Source of the DNA: Streptomyces microflavus
GTDB lineage: Bacteria; Actinomycetota; Actinomycetes; Streptomycetales; Streptomycetaceae
DNA length: 64,000 nucleotides
NCBI RefSeq assembly: GCF_014650075.1
Contig: NZ_BMUG01000003.1
Coordinates: 310,001-374,000 of the forward strand
Reading direction: 5' to 3'
The notes beneath the pieces are model-generated. The model had not been told where the DNA came from and did no database searches. It saw only the letters and a list, made by a program, of their open reading frames with translations. Shown in pieces: positions 50,276-59,550 of this stretch (positions are counted from its first letter, which is position 1; each line of letters opens with the position of its first letter). The translations under genes were made by a program, and so were the position numbers.

Positions 50276-51873
50276 GCACTTTCCTCGGCATGCCCGCCCG
50301 GCCGCCCCGCTCCCCGTACGGCACCGGCAACCTGCGCGGCGACGAGCCGTTCCCCCGCGCCGCCCACCGGGAGCTGGGCAACGGACAGCTGCGCCGCAAT
50401 CTCGGCAAGGCCACCACCACCATCCGCACCAAACGCCTGAACGTCACCGGCGAACTCCCCGATTGGGAGGCCCTGCGCGACGCGGGCTCCGCCATCAAGA
50501 CCGACGCGATGAACCGGCTGCCCGAACTCCTGGAACAGCTGGAGCGCAAGGTCACCGAGCACGGCGGTACCGTCCACTGGGCACGCGACGGAGCCGAGGC
50601 GAACGAGATCGTCGCCCGGCTGGTGAAGGCCACCGGCAGCAGCGAGGTCATCAAGGTCAAGTCGATGGCCACCCAGGAGATCGGGCTCAACGAGCACCTG
50701 GAGTCGGTGGGCATCACTCCGTACGAGACCGACCTCGCCGAACTCATCGTGCAGCTCGCCCACGACAAGCCGTCACACATCCTGGTCCCCGCGATCCACC
50801 GCAACCGGGACGAGATCCGGCAGATCTTCCTCGACCGCATCCCCGGCGTCGACCCGGAGCTGGACAACGTTCCCGCCCACCTCGCGGCGGCCGCCCGGGC
50901 CTATCTGCGGGAGAAGTTCATGGCGACGAAGGTCGCCGTGTCCGGCGCCAACTTCGGCGTCGCCGAGACCGGCACCCTCTCCGTCGTCGAGTCCGAGGGC
51001 AACGGCCGCATGTGCCTCACCCTCCCCGACACGCTGATCACCGTGATGGGCATCGAGAAGGTGCTGCCGCGCTATCAGGACCTGGAAGTCTTCCTCCAAC
51101 TGCTGCCGCGTTCCTCCACCGGTGAACGCATGAACCCCTACACCTCGTTGTGGACCGGAGTGACACCCGACGACGGTCCGCAGGACTTCCATCTGGTGCT
51201 GCTGGACAACGGGCGCACCGCCGCGCTCGCCGACGCCGTCGGACGCGCGGCGCTCAACTGCATCCGCTGCTCGGCCTGTCTCAACGTCTGCCCGGTCTAC
51301 GAGCGGACCGGCGGCCACGCCTACGGTTCGACCTATCCCGGACCCATCGGCGCCGTCCTCACCCCGCAGCTCGCCGGAATGCACGCTGCTGACGACGACC
51401 CCAACAGCTCGCTGCCGTACGCCTCCAGCCTCTGCGGAGCCTGCTTCGACGCCTGCCCCGTGAAGATCGACATCCCCTCGTTGCTGGTGGAGCTGCGCCA
51501 CCAGAACACCGAACAGAGCGGCACCACACCGGAGAAGCTGGCGATGAGGGCGGCCGCCGCCGTGATGAAGCGTCCCGCGCTGTACACGGGCGCGCAGAAG
51601 GCGGCCGGACTCGGCCGCCTCGTCGCCGGACGCGACAGGACGATCTCCCGGCTGCCCCCGCCGTTCGCCGGCTGGAGCGACAGCCGTGACACCGAGGCCC
51701 CGCCCCGGCAGACCTTCCGCGCCTGGTTCGCCTCCGACGAGGGCCGGGCCGCACTCCGGGCGGCCGCCGACGAACACGACGGGAGCCACGCAGAACACGA
51801 CCCGGGCGACGGCCGGCACGACCCGGGCGACGAAGGGCACGACCACAGCCACGGAGAGGGCGAGAAGAAATGA
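50272..51873 (+). CDS. lutB: L-lactate utilisation iron-sulfur protein LutB
   Basis: A 533-residue protein with an N-terminal LUD domain (LEQLERKVTEHGGTVHWARD, SANFGVAETGTLSV) and a C-terminal double ferredoxin module: CIRCSACLNVC (Cys330-340) and CGACFDAC (Cys388-395). ATG 50272 overlaps lutA. The last 35 residues are a His/Asp/Gly repeat tail (HDPGDGRHDPGDEGHDHSHG) not typical of the family; it may bind metal or reflect repeat expansion. Core function: electron-transfer subunit of the lactate complex. Confidence 0.94.
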   Translation: MSTFLGMPARPPRSPYGTGNLRGDEPFPRAAHRELGNGQLRRNLGKATTTIRTKRLNVTGELPDWEALRDAGSAIKTDAMNRLPELLEQLERKVTEHGGTVHWARDGAEANEIVARLVKATGSSEVIKVKSMATQEIGLNEHLESVGITPYETDLAELIVQLAHDKPSHILVPAIHRNRDEIRQIFLDRIPGVDPELDNVPAHLAAAARAYLREKFMATKVAVSGANFGVAETGTLSVVESEGNGRMCLTLPDTLITVMGIEKVLPRYQDLEVFLQLLPRSSTGERMNPYTSLWTGVTPDDGPQDFHLVLLDNGRTAALADAVGRAALNCIRCSACLNVCPVYERTGGHAYGSTYPGPIGAVLTPQLAGMHAADDDPNSSLPYASSLCGACFDACPVKIDIPSLLVELRHQNTEQSGTTPEKLAMRAAAAVMKRPALYTGAQKAAGLGRLVAGRDRTISRLPPPFAGWSDSRDTEAPPRQTFRAWFASDEGRAALRAAADEHDGSHAEHDPGDGRHDPGDEGHDHSHGEGEKK

Positions 51874-52502
51874 CCGATGCCCGCGACACCGTGCTCGGCC
51901 GGATCCGCGCCGCCCTGGCCCTGGCCCCGACGCCCGCCACCGTCGTACCGCGCCGCTACCGCACCGGCCGCGTCCTGCCCGACGGCGAACGCCTCGCCCT
52001 CTTCACCGACCGGCTCCTCGACTACAAGGCCGAGGTGCGCCCCTGCACCGCCGACCGCACGGCGCAGGTCGTCGCCGACGTGCTGCGCGACCACGGCGCC
52101 CGCCGGATCGGGGTCCCGGCCGGGCTGGATCCGCGCTGGCTCGACGCGTACGACGGGGATGTGAGCCCGGACGCGGCCGACATCCCCGCCCCCCGACTCG
52201 ACGCCCTGGACGCGGTGGTGACCGCTTCGGCAGCCGGCTGTGCCGAGACCGGCACGATCTTCCTGGACGGATCGCCCGACCAGGGACGCCGGGCGCTCTC
52301 CCTCGTTCCCGATCTGCACCTCTGCGTCGTCGACCTCTCCTCGGTCGAGGCGGGCGTGCCGGAGGTCCTGGCCCGACTGGTGCCGGAGCGGCCGACGACG
52401 CTGATCAGCGGACCGTCTGCCACCTCCGACATCGAGCTGGAGCGGGTGGAGGGCGTGCACGGACCCCGCACCCTGGTGGTGGTGATCCGTAAGGACGTGT
52501 GA
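51870..52502 (+). CDS. lutC: L-lactate utilisation protein LutC
   Basis: A 210-residue LUD-domain protein, third subunit of the lactate oxidising complex. Motifs: ASAAGCAETGTIFLDGSPDQ, RRALSLVPDLHLCVV, then SGPSATSDIELERVEGVHGP. ATG overlaps lutB by 4 bp, so the three genes are translationally coupled. The operon ends 49 bp before the convergent DUF2264 gene stop. Confidence 0.93.
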   Translation: MTDARDTVLGRIRAALALAPTPATVVPRRYRTGRVLPDGERLALFTDRLLDYKAEVRPCTADRTAQVVADVLRDHGARRIGVPAGLDPRWLDAYDGDVSPDAADIPAPRLDALDAVVTASAAGCAETGTIFLDGSPDQGRRALSLVPDLHLCVVDLSSVEAGVPEVLARLVPERPTTLISGPSATSDIELERVEGVHGPRTLVVVIRKDV

Positions 52503-52514
52503 CCTGGATGTGGT

Positions 52515-52563
52515 CCGACCTATGAATGGTCGACCGCAGTCGTCTCCCGACCTATGAATGGTC
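52515..52563. repeat. direct repeats with FadR-like half sites at lut 3' end
   Basis: CCGACCTATGAATGGTC occurs at 52515-52531 and 52547-52563. Each is itself a gapped inverted repeat (GACC..GGTC). Just before it, TGTGGTCCGACCTAT differs little from the lutA operator. The second copy lies over the stop region of the convergent DUF2264 gene. Confidence 0.55.
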
Positions 52564-54468
52564 CACCGCGACCGCCTCCCGGCCGAAGACGATCCGCGTC
52601 CGTGTCCCGTCCTCCGCCCAGCCGGCCTCCACCGTGTCACCGTCCGGACCGGGCCGTACGTCCACGTGGTCCACGACCGCCTCCAGGGGCCCGGCATCCG
52701 GCTCGGCGGTGAGCGAGGCGAGGGCCACCAGGACCACCGTCCCCGCCACGCCGACGCCCAGCCGGGGCAGCACCGCCCAGCGGGTGAACGCCGTGCCCTG
52801 CGGGGCCCGTACCTCTTCGGGCACCTCCCAGCCGTGGAGCCCGTACAGCTGGGAACGCACCGGCCCCCCGGGCTCCGCCGCCCAGCCGGTCAGCTCCGCC
52901 CGCGCCCCGTCGGGCGCACCCAGCACCCGGTGGACCCGTAGCTCGTAGCGGCCCCGCGCCACCGTCACGCTCTCCACCCGGAGGCCGGGAACGGTGGAAG
53001 GGCCCGCCGGGAACACGGGCACATGCCAGGACCCGGCCCAGCCCCAGCCGTCGCCGTGCCCGGCCCCGAGCGGATGGATCCGGCGCCGGGTGCTGCGTAC
53101 GGCGGCGACCGTCACCGACAGATGGTTGTCCGCCGGGTTCGCCGCAGCGGTCGGGCCGGTCACGGTGGAGTAGGCGAGCCGCGCGTAGTGCGGGTCCGTG
53201 TCGCGCGCCGACTCGCCCTCGTCCGGCCGCACATGGTCGCTGCCGTGGTTGTGCAGCCGTACCACGCCGTCCGCCCGCGTCGACTGCACCAGGAACCCCG
53301 GTGCCGGCACGGACAGCACCCGGTCGGGGCCCTCGCTCGGAGCCTCCTCCTCCACCGACGTCCACAGCGGATGCCCGGCGGGGGCGAGCAGCGCGACGAA
53401 CGCCTTCGACGCCCAATAGGGCGACGCGGGACCGGAATAGGACTGCAGTGTCGCCGGGTGCGGGCCGTGCCAGCCCAGGCTCAGCAGTCCGTCACCGCCG
53501 CTCGCGCCCCGCTCCAGGAAGTACCGCAACGACCCGCTGACCAGCCGCCGAGAGGCCCCGGGAGAGAGCGGCGTGTGCCCGGACACCGCCCCCAGCGCGA
53601 TGCCGGCGCTCGCGGCGAAGCGGTAGGTGAGCGAGCGCCCGAAGTGCAGCGGGGCCCCGTCGCCGCCGAACATCAGCGAGAAGCTCTCCAGATGCTCGCG
53701 CAGCCGCGCCCCGTGCCGGGCCGACGCGTGCTCGTCGCCCGCCAGATAAGCGTCCAGCAGCGGATAGAGGTGCAGCGCCCAGCCGTTGTAGTGGTCGAAG
53801 GCGCGCCCGTCCCCGTCGGCGTACCAGCCGTCGCCCCGGTACCAGGTCTCCAGCAGCTCCAGCGCCCGCTCCCGCGCACGAGCGGTCTCCGCGTCACCCC
53901 GGCCCACCGATTGCAGGAACCCGGCGACGGTGTACGGGAAGAGGTACCAGTTGTTGCCCGCCGGAAGGTGGCGCAACGCACCTCGCAGCCAGTGCTCCGC
54001 CCGGTCCTGCACCCCGGGCTCCAGCCGGTCCCAGAGCCAGGGCCGGGTGAGCCGCAGCCCGAGTGCGACGGAGGCGGACTCCACCATCGGCTGCCCCTGC
54101 ACATGGTGGTCCAGGATGAGGGGCCAGGACTCCGCGTCGTCCCGCCCGGGTGTACGTGTCCCGGAAGCGAGCCCGCGCCCGTAGCGTTCCAGCCATTCGT
54201 ACGGGTCCTTCCCCTCGGCCCCGGCGACCCGGAAGGCGGCCGCCAGGAACGTCCGCGCGTACCCCTCCAGCCCGTCGGAGCGCACTCCGGAGTGCGACGG
54301 GGGCCCAGGCAGGTCGAGCAGCGCCCCGCCGGGGGTGGCCCACCGCCAGGCGGCGTGCAGCAGCCCGTCGGCGGCGGCCTCCCAGTGCGCTCTGGTGTAC
54401 CCGGTGTACGGGCTCGACGCCCGGTCCTCCGGGGGGAGTTCGAAAGAGGGGGACGGGAAGGTCGTCAT
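52552..54468 (-). CDS. DUF2264 domain protein
   Basis: A 638-residue protein of the DUF2264 family. The N-terminal half is an (alpha/alpha) barrel-like region typical of carbohydrate-active enzymes (YTRAHWEAAADGLLHAAWRW, NNWYLFPYTVAGFLQSVGRG, GWYADGDGRAFDHYNGWALH), and the C-terminal half is beta-rich. It resembles polysaccharide lyases/hydrolases of unknown specificity. ATG 54468 is chosen as the family start; no strong Shine-Dalgarno is seen. It has no signal peptide, so it should act in the cytoplasm. Convergent with lutABC. Confidence 0.85.
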   Translation of the reverse strand: MTTFPSPSFELPPEDRASSPYTGYTRAHWEAAADGLLHAAWRWATPGGALLDLPGPPSHSGVRSDGLEGYARTFLAAAFRVAGAEGKDPYEWLERYGRGLASGTRTPGRDDAESWPLILDHHVQGQPMVESASVALGLRLTRPWLWDRLEPGVQDRAEHWLRGALRHLPAGNNWYLFPYTVAGFLQSVGRGDAETARARERALELLETWYRGDGWYADGDGRAFDHYNGWALHLYPLLDAYLAGDEHASARHGARLREHLESFSLMFGGDGAPLHFGRSLTYRFAASAGIALGAVSGHTPLSPGASRRLVSGSLRYFLERGASGGDGLLSLGWHGPHPATLQSYSGPASPYWASKAFVALLAPAGHPLWTSVEEEAPSEGPDRVLSVPAPGFLVQSTRADGVVRLHNHGSDHVRPDEGESARDTDPHYARLAYSTVTGPTAAANPADNHLSVTVAAVRSTRRRIHPLGAGHGDGWGWAGSWHVPVFPAGPSTVPGLRVESVTVARGRYELRVHRVLGAPDGARAELTGWAAEPGGPVRSQLYGLHGWEVPEEVRAPQGTAFTRWAVLPRLGVGVAGTVVLVALASLTAEPDAGPLEAVVDHVDVRPGPDGDTVEAGWAEDGTRTRIVFGREAVAVDHS

Positions 54469-54626
54469 ACGGGGAGGCCAGGCCCTTCGTGGTGGACACG
54501 GTCGGCACCCGAAATCCTGATCGAGCGATCGCAAGCGGTCAAGAGAACGACCAGAAGACGGCCAAAGCGATCAAACGATCAGGGGGTAAGGCCGACCGGG
54601 AGTCCAGGCTGACCGGGAGGCGAAGC

Positions 54627-55178
54627 TCAGGGAAGCAGTAGCCAGTCCGCACCGACGGCGGCCACCAGGCCCGCCCCGAGCAGCCAGCTGCCGAGCCTGG
54701 TGCGGCCGTTCCTGCTGAGCTCGATCACCAGGCCGCACAGGATGAGCGCGAGCCCGTACACGCCGACGACCAGCACCGACGACCGGCTCGCGATCCGCAG
54801 GGCGAGGACGACGCCCATCGCGACCATGCCCACGGAGGAGAGGACGATCCGCAGGCGCCGGGCCTGACGCGGCGTCAATCTCTTCCCGGTCTCGGGATCG
54901 GCACCGGCCCCGGCCCCGGCCCCGGCCCCGGCCCCGGCTTCAAGGTCGGCCCCGGCTTCAAGGTCGGCCCCGGCTTCAAGGTCGGCCCCGGCCTCAAGGT
55001 CGGCCCCGGCTTCGGGGGCGGCCTCGGTGTCGGTCCCGGTCTCCTCGACGTCGTACGCGTCCTCGGCGGGCTTCGCCACCGTGGCTCTTGCCGCCGCGGC
55101 CTCGGCTATCGGGGTGTCGGTGCCCCGGTCCTGGCCCTCGCGCTGGTCCCGGTCCTGGTCCTGGTCAGAAGTGCTCAT
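54627..55178 (-). CDS. repeat-rich small membrane protein
   Basis: A 183-residue protein. The N-terminal 110 residues are low complexity: acidic, with five E-A-G-A-D-L units followed by alternating G-A. Then a basic segment KRLTPRQARRLRIVL leads into about three hydrophobic segments (SVGMVAMGVVLALRI, SVLVVGVYGLALILCGLVIE, LGSWLLGAGLVAAVGADWLLL). Small DUF3017-like integral proteins have this look, but the assignment is weak. Function unknown. Confidence 0.65.
   Translation of the reverse strand: MSTSDQDQDRDQREGQDRGTDTPIAEAAAARATVAKPAEDAYDVEETGTDTEAAPEAGADLEAGADLEAGADLEAGADLEAGAGAGAGAGAGADPETGKRLTPRQARRLRIVLSSVGMVAMGVVLALRIASRSSVLVVGVYGLALILCGLVIELSRNGRTRLGSWLLGAGLVAAVGADWLLLP
54906..55019. 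repeat. 18-bp tandem repeats and GGCCCC hexamers
   Basis: Four 18-bp units GGCCCCGGCTTCAAGGTC (54930-55001; the fourth has one base change) plus a partial fifth, preceded by a run of GGCCCC hexamers from 54906. They encode E-A-G-A-D-L and G-A repeats in the membrane protein. Near-identity of units implies recent slippage. Confidence 0.88.
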
Positions 55179-55265
55179 GGAGCCGGATCGTAATGGCTGC
55201 GCGGCAGGCCCGTTCCCGGACCCGGGCGTTCCGCCGCCGGTCCGGACGGCGGGAGGCCGCCCCGG

Positions 55266-55745
55266 CTACCCCAGCAGGCGGGGCGCCTCGGCCCCGGCGT
55301 CCACCGTGCGGCCCGTCTCCACCCGGCCGGCCAACTCCCGGGCCCACTCCGCCAGCCCGTCGATCGCGATGCCGTGCGGCCCGGCTCCGGCGTACGGGGA
55401 GATCGCGCCCGCGCCCCGGCGCAGCAACCGCGCCCCGCCCGCCGTGTTGCCGCGCGCGGAGTGCGTCAGCCCCACCGCCATCTGCGCGAGCCCCCGCCAC
55501 AGCTCGCGCTCGCTCTGGGGCCCCGACTTCCAGGCGTCCTCGAACACCTCGTGCGCATGGAACGGCATCCCCGCGTCCAGCAGCCGCTGCGCCTCCCGCA
55601 GCGTCTCCCGCGGCGTGCGGACGACCCCCTCGGGCTGCCGCTCGACCCCGGGCGTCCCGTAGGGCAGCGGGCGCCCCAGTCCGTCCCGGGGGCGTGCGTT
55701 GCGCGCCCGGCCTTCGGTGTCACGGTCCCTGCGCGTCTCGTTCAC
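55266..55745 (-). CDS. DUF309 domain protein
   Basis: A 159-residue protein. The DUF309 core is RLLDAGMPFHAHEVFEDAWK followed by RELWRGLAQMAVGLTHSARGN, an all-helical bundle with a conserved H..E..W pattern. The function is unknown. GTG 55745 is the start. The N-terminal 40 residues are Arg-rich and unstructured. It diverges from the large ATPase gene. Confidence 0.85.
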   Translation of the reverse strand: MNETRRDRDTEGRARNARPRDGLGRPLPYGTPGVERQPEGVVRTPRETLREAQRLLDAGMPFHAHEVFEDAWKSGPQSERELWRGLAQMAVGLTHSARGNTAGGARLLRRGAGAISPYAGAGPHGIAIDGLAEWARELAGRVETGRTVDAGAEAPRLLG

Positions 55746-55856
55746 TACTCGATTGTGCCTCGTACCTGCAAGGAATCAGCCGAACCCTGTCGGTGAGCAC
55801 CCGCGCACGACTAGGCTCGACCGTCGTCACTGCATGCCATTTGGGGAAGGGTGGGC

Positions 55857-58511
55857 ATGAAGCCGTCCCGGCCGTTGTACGAGCGTGAACCGGAACTCGC
55901 CGCCGCCGCGAGGGCGGTGGACGACCTGTGCGGAGCCCAGGCCGTCGGCGGGCTGCTGGTCTTCAGCGGGGAGGCGGGGCTCGGCAAGACCGCCCTGCTC
56001 GCCGAGATCCGGGCGATGGCCGCCGACCGCTGCACCGTCTGGTCCGCCAGAGGCGGCGAGACCGTCACCTCCGTACCGTTCCACGTCGTACGGCAGTTGC
56101 TGCAGCCCGCACTGGACCGGTTCCCGCCCGACGAGACCCGGGCCCTGTTCGGTGACTGGTACGACACCACGGCGCCCGCGCTCGGACTGGCCGAGCCCAG
56201 CGGTCCGCAGCCCGACCCGCAGGGTGTCCGGGACGGCCTCGACTTCGTCGTCGCGCGGCTCGCCTCCCGCCTCAGCCACCGGCCGCTGCTGCTCATGGTG
56301 GACGACGCCCACTGGGCGGACGGCGAATCCCTCTCCTGGCTGGCCTCGTTCACCGCCCGCCTCGGTGAACTCCCGCTCCTCGTCGTACAGGCGCACCGCC
56401 CGCAGGAGCTGGCCGAGCGCAACGCGAGCTATGTCGCCGACCGGGACGCCGAGCGCGGTTCGGACGGCCAGGGCGCCACGACGCGGGTCGCCCTGCGGGC
56501 GCTGACCCCGGACGCCACCGCCGAACTGGTCCGCGCGGCCCTGGGCGAGCACGCCGACGACCCGTTCTGCCGCGAGGTGTGGGCCGTCACCGGCGGCAAC
56601 CCGTACGAGGCCGTCGAGCTGGTCGCCAAGGTCCAGGACCAGGAGCTGGCGCCGGTCGAGGAATCGGCCGGACAGCTCAGGGAGCTCGGTGCCTCCGCCC
56701 GGGGCAGCGGGCTCGTCGCCCGGCTGGAGCGGCTCGGAACGAACGCCAACCGGTTCGCCTGGGCCGCCGCCGTGCTCGGCACCGACATCTCCCAGGAGCT
56801 GGCCGCCACCCTCGCCGGGATGAGTTCGGCGGAGGCCGCCGACTGCACGGCCCGGCTGCGCGACGCCCGTATCGTCAGCGGCTTCGACCCGCTGGAGTTC
56901 GTCCACCCGCTGATCGCGACCGCCGTCTACCGCTCCATCCCGCCGGCCACCCGCACCGCGATGCACGGCCGCGCCGCCTGGGCCATCACCCGGGCCGGCC
57001 TCGGGGCCGCCGCGGCCTCCCGCCACCTGCTGGAGGTCCACCCGGACGACGACCAGGAACTGGTCGCCCAGCTCCGCGAAGCCGCGGGCCAGCACCTCGC
57101 CGTCGGCGCCCCCGAAGCGGCCAGGCGCTGTCTGGAGCGGGCCCTGGAGGAGCCGCCGCGGCCGAAGGACCGCGCGGTCCTGCTGTACGAACTCGGCTGC
57201 GCCACCCTGCTCAGCTCCCCGCCCACCACCGTGCAGCACCTGCGGGCGGCCCTGGACATGCCGGGGCTCGACGACGGGCTACGGGTCGACGCGACGTTCC
57301 GGCTCGCCGCCGCGCTCGCCCACAACAACCAGCTGAAGGACGCGGCGATCTCCCTGGCCGCCGAGGCGGCCCGTACGGCACCGGGCCCCGGCCTGATGCG
57401 GCTGCAGGCCGCGCACTTCATGTGGGAGGGCATGCAGGCCACCGAGGACGACGGCCCGGCCCGCTCCCGGCGCCTCACCCGCAACGCCGACCACCTCAAG
57501 GGCCGCGACAACGCGGAGCGGGCGCTCCTCACGCTGCGGGCCTTCGACGCCATGCTGCGCGGCGAGAACGCCCAGCTCATCGTCGACCTCTGCGAACGTG
57601 CCCTGATCGACGGCAGCCCGGCCCGCGGCCTCGGCTGGACCGACTCCGAGTGGGGCTTCGAACTGCCCACCATGGTCGGCATCACCTACGCCTTCACCGA
57701 CCAGCTGGACCGTGCAGAGAGCCTCTTCGGCGAAGCGGTGCGGGCCTTCGAGATCTCCGGCTGGAGCGGCGCCCACCTGGCGTTCGCACACACCCTGCTC
57801 GGCATGGTCCACCGCCGTCGCGGCCGTCTCGCGGAGGCCGAGGGCTTCCTCCGCGAGGGGCTCCGCCTCGCCGACCGTGTCGGCTCCGGCCTGCCCGTCC
57901 ACTGGGACGCGGCGTGCCTGCTCATCGATATGCTGCTGGCCCGCGGCCGGGTCGCCGAGGCCCGCAAGATCGCCGACCGCTACCACTTCGGACCGCCCTA
58001 CCCGAGCGCCATGGTCCTGCCGGACGGCCCGTGCGTCCGGGGCCGCCTGCTGCTGGCCGAAGGCCGTAAGGAGGAAGCGGTCGCCGAACTCGAAGCGGCG
58101 GGTGCCGCCCTGGAGCCGCGCGAACGGTTCAACGGCATCTGGGCACCGTGGGCCGGTGACCTCGCCCGCGCCCTGGCCGACGACGATCCGGGCCGTGCGG
58201 CCCACCTCGCGGCCCGCGCCCGGGTGCACGCCGAACGGTTCGGGACGGACACCGCCATCGGCGAAGCCCTGCGCTGCGTCTCGCTCTTCGCCCCGCCGGA
58301 GGAGGCCGAACAGCTCCTCGCCGACGCGGTGCGTCACCTGGAGAAGTCCTCCTCCGCCTACGAGCACGCGCTCGCCCGCGTCGACTACGGCGTGGCGATC
58401 GGCTCGCACCGGGAACTGGCCAGGGCCCAGAAGCAGGCCATGGCCTGCGGAGCCGAAGGGCTGGCGGCCCGCGCCCAGCAGGCACGGGCGTCGATCCGGT
58501 CTGCGGAGTGA
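55857..58511 (+). CDS. large STAND-like AAA ATPase without C-terminal HTH
   Basis: An 884-residue ATPase. The N-terminal NTPase module has Walker A GEAGLGKTALL and Walker B LLLMVDDAHWAD; an AAA sensor-like arginine and winged-helix-like region follow, then TPR-like helical repeats to the end (for example HLAFAHTLLGMVHRRRGRLA). The pattern is that of LAL-type (MalT-like) regulators, but the usual C-terminal LuxR HTH is missing; the protein ends ARASIRSAE. ATG 55857 fits the Shine-Dalgarno GGGGAAGGG better than GTG 55851. It may act by protein interaction. Divergent from DUF309. Confidence 0.85.
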   Translation: MKPSRPLYEREPELAAAARAVDDLCGAQAVGGLLVFSGEAGLGKTALLAEIRAMAADRCTVWSARGGETVTSVPFHVVRQLLQPALDRFPPDETRALFGDWYDTTAPALGLAEPSGPQPDPQGVRDGLDFVVARLASRLSHRPLLLMVDDAHWADGESLSWLASFTARLGELPLLVVQAHRPQELAERNASYVADRDAERGSDGQGATTRVALRALTPDATAELVRAALGEHADDPFCREVWAVTGGNPYEAVELVAKVQDQELAPVEESAGQLRELGASARGSGLVARLERLGTNANRFAWAAAVLGTDISQELAATLAGMSSAEAADCTARLRDARIVSGFDPLEFVHPLIATAVYRSIPPATRTAMHGRAAWAITRAGLGAAAASRHLLEVHPDDDQELVAQLREAAGQHLAVGAPEAARRCLERALEEPPRPKDRAVLLYELGCATLLSSPPTTVQHLRAALDMPGLDDGLRVDATFRLAAALAHNNQLKDAAISLAAEAARTAPGPGLMRLQAAHFMWEGMQATEDDGPARSRRLTRNADHLKGRDNAERALLTLRAFDAMLRGENAQLIVDLCERALIDGSPARGLGWTDSEWGFELPTMVGITYAFTDQLDRAESLFGEAVRAFEISGWSGAHLAFAHTLLGMVHRRRGRLAEAEGFLREGLRLADRVGSGLPVHWDAACLLIDMLLARGRVAEARKIADRYHFGPPYPSAMVLPDGPCVRGRLLLAEGRKEEAVAELEAAGAALEPRERFNGIWAPWAGDLARALADDDPGRAAHLAARARVHAERFGTDTAIGEALRCVSLFAPPEEAEQLLADAVRHLEKSSSAYEHALARVDYGVAIGSHRELARAQKQAMACGAEGLAARAQQARASIRSAE

Positions 58512-58561
58512 GGTAATGTTCCTTCTGCGCGGTCGCCCTGGGGAACCAGGCGGAAACGCAT

Positions 58562-58635
<74 letters not shown>

Positions 58636-58651
58636 CTCGTAGGAGTCGTAG

Positions 58652-58691
58652 GTGAGGGCCGGTTTCGGAGAAATCCGAAACCGGCCCTCAC
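58652..58691 (+). terminator. tRNA-Pro copy 2 terminator
   Basis: GTGAGGGCCGGTTTCGGA and TCCGAAACCGGCCCTCAC form a perfect 18-bp stem with a GAAA loop, 16 bp after the tRNA; a clean intrinsic-type hairpin. Confidence 0.8.
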
Positions 58692-58720
58692 TCGTTCCTG
58701 GAAGGGCGTCGGCGTGTGCC

Positions 58721-59531
58721 GAGCGCGGCCCCCATTTCGTCGACCCGGCCCGGGGCGGCCCGCACCGGGACGCGCCGCTGCTGATGATCGAGACGAGGAG
58801 CGTCTTCCGTCGGCGGCGGTTCCACCGGGCCAAGGCGCACCTGATCCTCTCGGCGATGCGCCACCGGGCCGCCGAACTCGGTGACCGCGTGCGGTACGTC
58901 AAGGCGGACACCTGCCGCCAGGGGCTGCGCGAGGCCGTGGGGGACACCGAGGTGACCGTGCACCACCCCACCTCCCGCGCGGCTCACGGGTTCGTGAGCG
59001 CGCTGCGCCGCTTCATGGAGCACCGGCTCGTCACCTTCGACGCACACGAGGACGCGGTTCTCTGCGGGGACGCGACGATGAGCCACAGCCTGCTCTCCTC
59101 CTCGCTCAACCTCGGACTGCTGGACCCCGCCGAGTGCGTGGAGCGGGCCGAGGCACGATGGCGGTCGGGCGACGTACCGCTCAACAGTGCCGAGGGGTTC
59201 GTCCGGCAGATCGCCGGATGGCGCGAGTTCGTCTGGCACCTCTACTGGTACTTCGGCACCGGGTACCGCGAGAGCAACGCCCTGCGCCACCACGAACCGC
59301 TGCCCGACTGGTTCCGACCGGATGAGCGACCTCTGCCGCCCCTGCCGGTACAAGCCGTCCGTGCGGGTCGGTGAGGACGCCTGCCCCTTCACCGCCGGAT
59401 ACTGGAACCTTCTGCACCGCCACCGCGACCGGTTCGAACACAACGCGCGGATGACCCGGGCGGTGCGGGGCCTGGACCGGCTCCGCGATCTCGACGCCCT
59501 GCTGGAGCAGGAGCGGGACCGCAGCGACTGA
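58721..59531 (+). pseudogene. photolyase-related (FeS-BCP/PhrB-type) pseudogene
   Basis: Decayed copy of an iron-sulfur photolyase/cryptochrome (deoxyribodipyrimidine photolyase-related protein). The first fragment resembles the family N-terminus from GPHFVDP through ETRSVFRRRRFHRAKAHLIL to HPTSRAAHGF, but the start codon region is gone. An internal segment of roughly 100-150 residues is missing before LRRFMEHRLVTFDAHEDAVL and SHSLLSSSLNLGLLDPAE to HHEPLPDWF. A further deletion plus frameshift then joins MSDLCRPCRYKPSVRVGEDACPFTAGYW, which keeps three of the four FeS cysteines. It cannot make a functional enzyme. It starts right after the tRNA-Pro terminator and precedes the SPL-like gene. 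Confidence 0.8.
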
Positions 59532-59550
59532 GACGCGGAAGGGAAGGCAC

